This document shows, piece after piece, positions 61,251 to 64,000 of a stretch of 64,000 nt of DNA. The stretch's first letter is position 1. Every line of letters begins with the position of its first letter. The position numbers were made by a program, and so were the translations under genes. The notes beneath the pieces were generated by a model. That model did no database searches, was not told the DNA's origin, and saw only the letters and a list, made by a program, of their open reading frames with translations. The stretch comes from Staphylococcus condimenti (GTDB taxonomy: Bacteria > Bacillota > Bacilli > Staphylococcales > Staphylococcaceae), in the NCBI RefSeq assembly GCF_001618885.1, contig NZ_CP015114.1, positions 2,595,677 through 2,659,676 of the forward strand, in the 5' to 3' direction.

Positions 61251-61952
61251 ATGACAAATAAATATATCTCAACTGAGATGTTGATTGTTTTCACTGCATT
61301 AATGATCATAGCCAATTTTTACTACATCTTTTTTGAAAAAATTGGCTTTTTGCTCGTATTATTATTAGGGATTATCTTAATTTATGTCGGCTACCTTTAT
61401 TTTCATAAAGTTAGAGGATTATTAGCCTTTTGGATAGGTGTATTACTTGTTGCGTTTACCTTATTCTCAAATAAATATACGATTATTATTTTATTCTTAT
61501 TCATGTTGTTATTGATTATTCGTTACATCATCTTTAAATTTAAACCTTTGAAAATTATAGCGTCTGACAAAGAAGTCACATCTCCTGAGTTTATTAAGCA
61601 AAAGTGGTTTGGAAATCAAAAAACACCTGTCTATGTTTATAAATGGGAAGACATGCAAATTCAGCATGGCATTGGTGACATTCACATTGATTTGACGAAA
61701 GCAGCTAATATTAAAGAAAACAACACAATTGTAGTGCGTCATTTCATTGGTAAGATTTTAATCATTGTACCGACAAATTACAATGTAAATCTGCATTTCG
61801 CTGCTTTTTACGGTAATGCATCTATTAATCAAGAAACAATCAAAGTTGAAAATAACCATATTCAGATGAAAGAAGAAACAAAAGCTGAGAATTATAATAT
61901 TAATATTTATGCTTCTACATTTATTGGAGATGTAGAGGTGGTTTATCGATGA
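61251..61952 (+). CDS. vraT: VraT (YvqF/LiaF-like) membrane sensor partner
   Basis: 233 residues. Four membrane helices in the first 95 residues are followed by the LiaF-type C-terminal domain ([27 protein letters not shown], then [19 protein letters not shown]). VraT works with VraS and VraR to sense cell-wall damage and is needed for full methicillin resistance in S. aureus. AAGGTGG precedes the ATG. It overlaps vraS by four bases. Confidence 0.93.
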   Translation: MTNKYISTEMLIVFTALMIIANFYYIFFEKIGFLLVLLLGIILIYVGYLYFHKVRGLLAFWIGVLLVAFTLFSNKYTIIILFLFMLLLIIRYIIFKFKPLKIIASDKEVTSPEFIKQKWFGNQKTPVYVYKWEDMQIQHGIGDIHIDLTKAANIKENNTIVVRHFIGKILIIVPTNYNVNLHFAAFYGNASINQETIKVENNHIQMKEETKAENYNINIYASTFIGDVEVVYR

Positions 61953-62992
61953 ACCATTATATAAGAGCGATAGGTTCAATGTTAATATTGATTTACAGCA
62001 TTTTAGCTATTTTCTTTTTCATCGATAAAGTCTTTGTAAATATTGTCTTTTTTCAAGGAATGTTCTATACACAAATTTTCGGAATTCCAGTTTTTTTGTT
62101 TTTAAATATCATTGTAATATTGATGTGTATTATCGTAGGTTCTGTATTAGCGTATAAAGTGAACCAGCAAAATCATTGGATTAAAGACCAAATTGAACAT
62201 TCTATTGAAGGTGAAGTCGTAGGTATTAATGATCAAAATATCGAACTTTATCAAGAGACGTTAGATATCTATCATATGTTGGTACCTTTAAATCAAGAAT
62301 TGCACCGCTTACGTATTAAAACACAAGATTTAACGAATGAAACTTATAATTTAAATGATACAAAAGTAAAAAAAATTATAGAAGATGAACGTCAACGTTT
62401 AGCAAGAGAACTGCATGACTCGGTGAGCCAGCAATTATTTGCTGCAAGTATGATGTTGTCTGCTATAAAGGAAACTAAGTTAGAACCGCCTTTAGATCAA
62501 CAAATTCCAACACTTGAAAAGATGGTACAAGATTCACAACTTGAAATGCGTGCTTTATTGCTTCATTTACGTCCATTAGGCTTAAAGGACCGTTCATTAG
62601 GTGAAGGTATTAAAGACTTGGTTGTAGACTTGCAGAAAAAAGTTCCGATGAAGGTAGTTTATGATATCGAAGATTTTGAAGTGCCAAAAGGGATAGAAGA
62701 TCATTTATTCCGAATAACACAAGAAGGTATATCAAACACTTTGCGACATGCCGAAGGTACTAAATTGACGATAGATTTATATAATAAAGACGATTATTTA
62801 CTATTACGTATTCAAGATGATGGTAAAGGTTTTGATGTAGATGAAAAAATGGAAAAAAGTTATGGATTAAAAAATATGCGAGAACGCGCATTAGAAATCG
62901 GAGCAACACTGCATATTGTATCATTGCCTGGTGCAGGGACAAGAATTGAAGTGAAAGCGCCGTTGAACAAGGAGGAATTCGATGACGATTAA
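61949..62992 (+). CDS. vraS: VraS, cell-wall stress histidine kinase
   Basis: 347 residues, the length of S. aureus VraS. Two membrane helices (about 8-27 and 40-68) with almost no external loop mark an intramembrane-sensing kinase. The phosphorylated His156 lies in [16 protein letters not shown] (HisKA_3). The HATPase domain has [17 protein letters not shown] and [10 protein letters not shown]. It phosphorylates VraR on wall-active antibiotic stress. It starts with an ATG overlapping vraT and ends 11 bases inside vraR. Confidence 0.97.
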   Translation: MNHYIRAIGSMLILIYSILAIFFFIDKVFVNIVFFQGMFYTQIFGIPVFLFLNIIVILMCIIVGSVLAYKVNQQNHWIKDQIEHSIEGEVVGINDQNIELYQETLDIYHMLVPLNQELHRLRIKTQDLTNETYNLNDTKVKKIIEDERQRLARELHDSVSQQLFAASMMLSAIKETKLEPPLDQQIPTLEKMVQDSQLEMRALLLHLRPLGLKDRSLGEGIKDLVVDLQKKVPMKVVYDIEDFEVPKGIEDHLFRITQEGISNTLRHAEGTKLTIDLYNKDDYLLLRIQDDGKGFDVDEKMEKSYGLKNMRERALEIGATLHIVSLPGAGTRIEVKAPLNKEEFDDD

Positions 62993-63611
62993 AGTGCTAT
63001 TTGTTGATGACCATGAAATGGTGCGTATCGGCATTTCAAGTTATTTATCGACACAACCAGATATTGAAGTGGTAGGGGAAGGAAAGTCTGGAAAAGAAGC
63101 TATTGAAAAAGCACATGAACTGCATCCTGATTTAATATTAATGGATTTATTGATGGAAGATATGGATGGTGTTGAAGCTACACAGCAAATCAAAAAAGAT
63201 TTGCCAGATATTAAAGTGTTGATGTTAACAAGTTATATTGAAGATAATGAAGTTTATCGTGCACTAGATGCAGGGGTAGACAGTTATATCCTCAAAACAA
63301 CAAGTGCAAGTGACATTGCAGAGGCAATTAGAAAAACACAACATAATGAATCTGTATTTGAAGCAGAAGTACTTGTTAAAATGCGTAATCGCATGAACCA
63401 ACGTGCTGAATTATATGAAATGCTCACTGAAAGAGAGATGGAAATCCTGTTATTAATTGCAAAAGGGTATTCCAATCAAGAAATTGCAAGTGCTTCTCAT
63501 ATTACAATTAAGACAGTAAAAACGCATGTTAGTAATATTTTAAGTAAATTAGAAGTGCAAGATAGAACACAAGCAGTTATTTACGCTTTCCAACATGATT
63601 TAATCCAATAA
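62982..63611 (+). CDS. vraR: VraR, cell-wall stress response regulator
   Basis: 209 residues, NarL/LuxR class. The receiver has the acidic pair in VLFVDDHE and the phospho-acceptor Asp55 in [13 protein letters not shown]. The C-terminal LuxR helix-turn-helix is [43 protein letters not shown]. It controls the vra operon itself and wall-synthesis genes. AAGGAGG lies before the ATG inside the vraS end. A strong terminator ends the operon. Confidence 0.98.
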   Translation: MTIKVLFVDDHEMVRIGISSYLSTQPDIEVVGEGKSGKEAIEKAHELHPDLILMDLLMEDMDGVEATQQIKKDLPDIKVLMLTSYIEDNEVYRALDAGVDSYILKTTSASDIAEAIRKTQHNESVFEAEVLVKMRNRMNQRAELYEMLTEREMEILLLIAKGYSNQEIASASHITIKTVKTHVSNILSKLEVQDRTQAVIYAFQHDLIQ

Positions 63612-63612
63612 G

Positions 63613-63650
63613 AAAAGCTGAACCCATTCTAAATCGGGTTCAGCTTTTTA
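63613..63650 (+). terminator. vra operon terminator
   Basis: AAAAGCTGAACCC (63613-63625) pairs perfectly with GGGTTCAGCTTTT (63636-63648). It also serves the convergent carbonic anhydrase gene. Confidence 0.92.
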
Positions 63651-63659
63651 TTTATAAGT

Positions 63660-64000
63660 TTATTTATTTTGAGCAGCTAATTCATAGCCGTCTTGAATTA
63701 AGTCTAATTCCCCTGTATGAGGGTCAATTACTAATCCGTGAATAGGTACAGATTTATCAAATAACGGGTGATTGTATAACATATCGATATTTCTACGAAC
63801 ATTTTCCTCAGCATCTTTGAACCCTTGTAAAAAAGCTGTCCACGTCTACACCAGAATGTTCGATGATTTCAAATGTTTCTTCTGTTACACCGCGTTCTTT
63901 CATTGCATCTTTAACAGTGCTGACATCAAGACAACCCATTCCGCAATCTTTATGTGCCATAATAATAATTTCTTCAGCACCTAATGCATAAATACCAACA
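63660..64000 (-). pseudogene. Beta-carbonic anhydrase fragment, frameshifted, cut by window end
   Basis: Read on the minus strand, the segment gives IYALGAEEIIIMAHKDCGMGCLD (His and Cys zinc ligands of a beta-type carbonic anhydrase) and later EIIEHSGVDVDSF. The frame then breaks at a run of six As at 63829-63834 (plus strand). One frame over it continues LQGFKDAEENVRRNID, HPLFDKSVPIHGLVIDP and a stop at 63660. Removing one base restores the family sequence. The start codon lies beyond the window. Either a true pseudogene or a sequencing slip in the homopolymer. The enzyme would interconvert CO2 and bicarbonate. Confidence 0.82.

Overview
The window is a piece of a low-GC Staphylococcus chromosome. 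The evidence is the agr effector RNA (RNAIII) with delta-hemolysin genes at the left edge, the neighbour set nitrilase-sdrH-mroQ-groESL, a pmtRABCD exporter operon, a stand-alone bacterial NO synthase beside pheA, gatCAB, murT-gatD and the vraU-vraT-vraS-vraR operon at the right edge. Gene order follows what I remember of S. aureus, but RNAIII carries two delta-hemolysin-like frames and several loci differ, so this is a non-aureus species. I cannot assign the species from sequence alone.

Layout. 1-860: agr P2/P3 region and RNAIII. 0.87-6.8 kb: nitrilase-like hydrolase, Asn/Ser/Asp-rich SdrH-like surface protein, MroQ-type membrane protease, and groES-groEL behind a CIRCE operator and a CtsR-like box. 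6.9-12.9 kb: accessory stretch with a small membrane protein, a threonine aldolase, an orphan MetQ-type lipoprotein, an Sbi-like immunoglobulin-binding protein candidate, an aminotransferase and a 65-residue membrane peptide. 13.0-16.6 kb: pmtRABCD. 16.7-21.7 kb: thioredoxin-like protein, envelope genes of unknown role, a C45 acyltransferase, a possible 20-residue peptide gene and an SOS-boxed YolD-like gene. 21.8-31.5 kb: lactonase, dicarboxylate transporter SdcS, beta-helix protein, nicotinamidase, pyrophosphatase, aldehyde dehydrogenase and a UvrA paralogue. 31.6-36.9 kb: pheA-nos diverging from pncB-nadE. 37-46 kb: purB, yerC, pcrB-pcrA-ligA-camS, formate dehydrogenase. 46.4-54.1 kb: putP, gatCAB, dgkB, rRNA methyltransferase. 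54.2-60.7 kb: KGG stress protein, dinB, exonuclease, murT-gatD, UPF0421 protein, map. 60.8-63.6 kb: vra operon. 63.66-64.0 kb: a carbonic anhydrase broken by a frameshift and cut by the window end.

How genes connect. AgrA sites drive RNAIII, which encodes delta-hemolysins (members of the phenol-soluble modulin group). Pmt, 12.5 kb away, is the known exporter of such peptides, and MroQ is known to act in agr signalling. PncA, PncB and NadE form a nicotinamide-to-NAD route. MurT/GatD and VraTSR both act on the cell wall: one amidates lipid II, the other senses wall damage.

The most notable observations are the Sbi-like protein in a non-aureus genome, the double delta-hemolysin RNAIII, a short peptide transcription unit at 20.76 kb, a yerC leader able to mask its own ribosome site, and a Fur-box/terminator unit between putP and gatC. 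All family calls are from reading motifs and remembered homologues; no database search was run.
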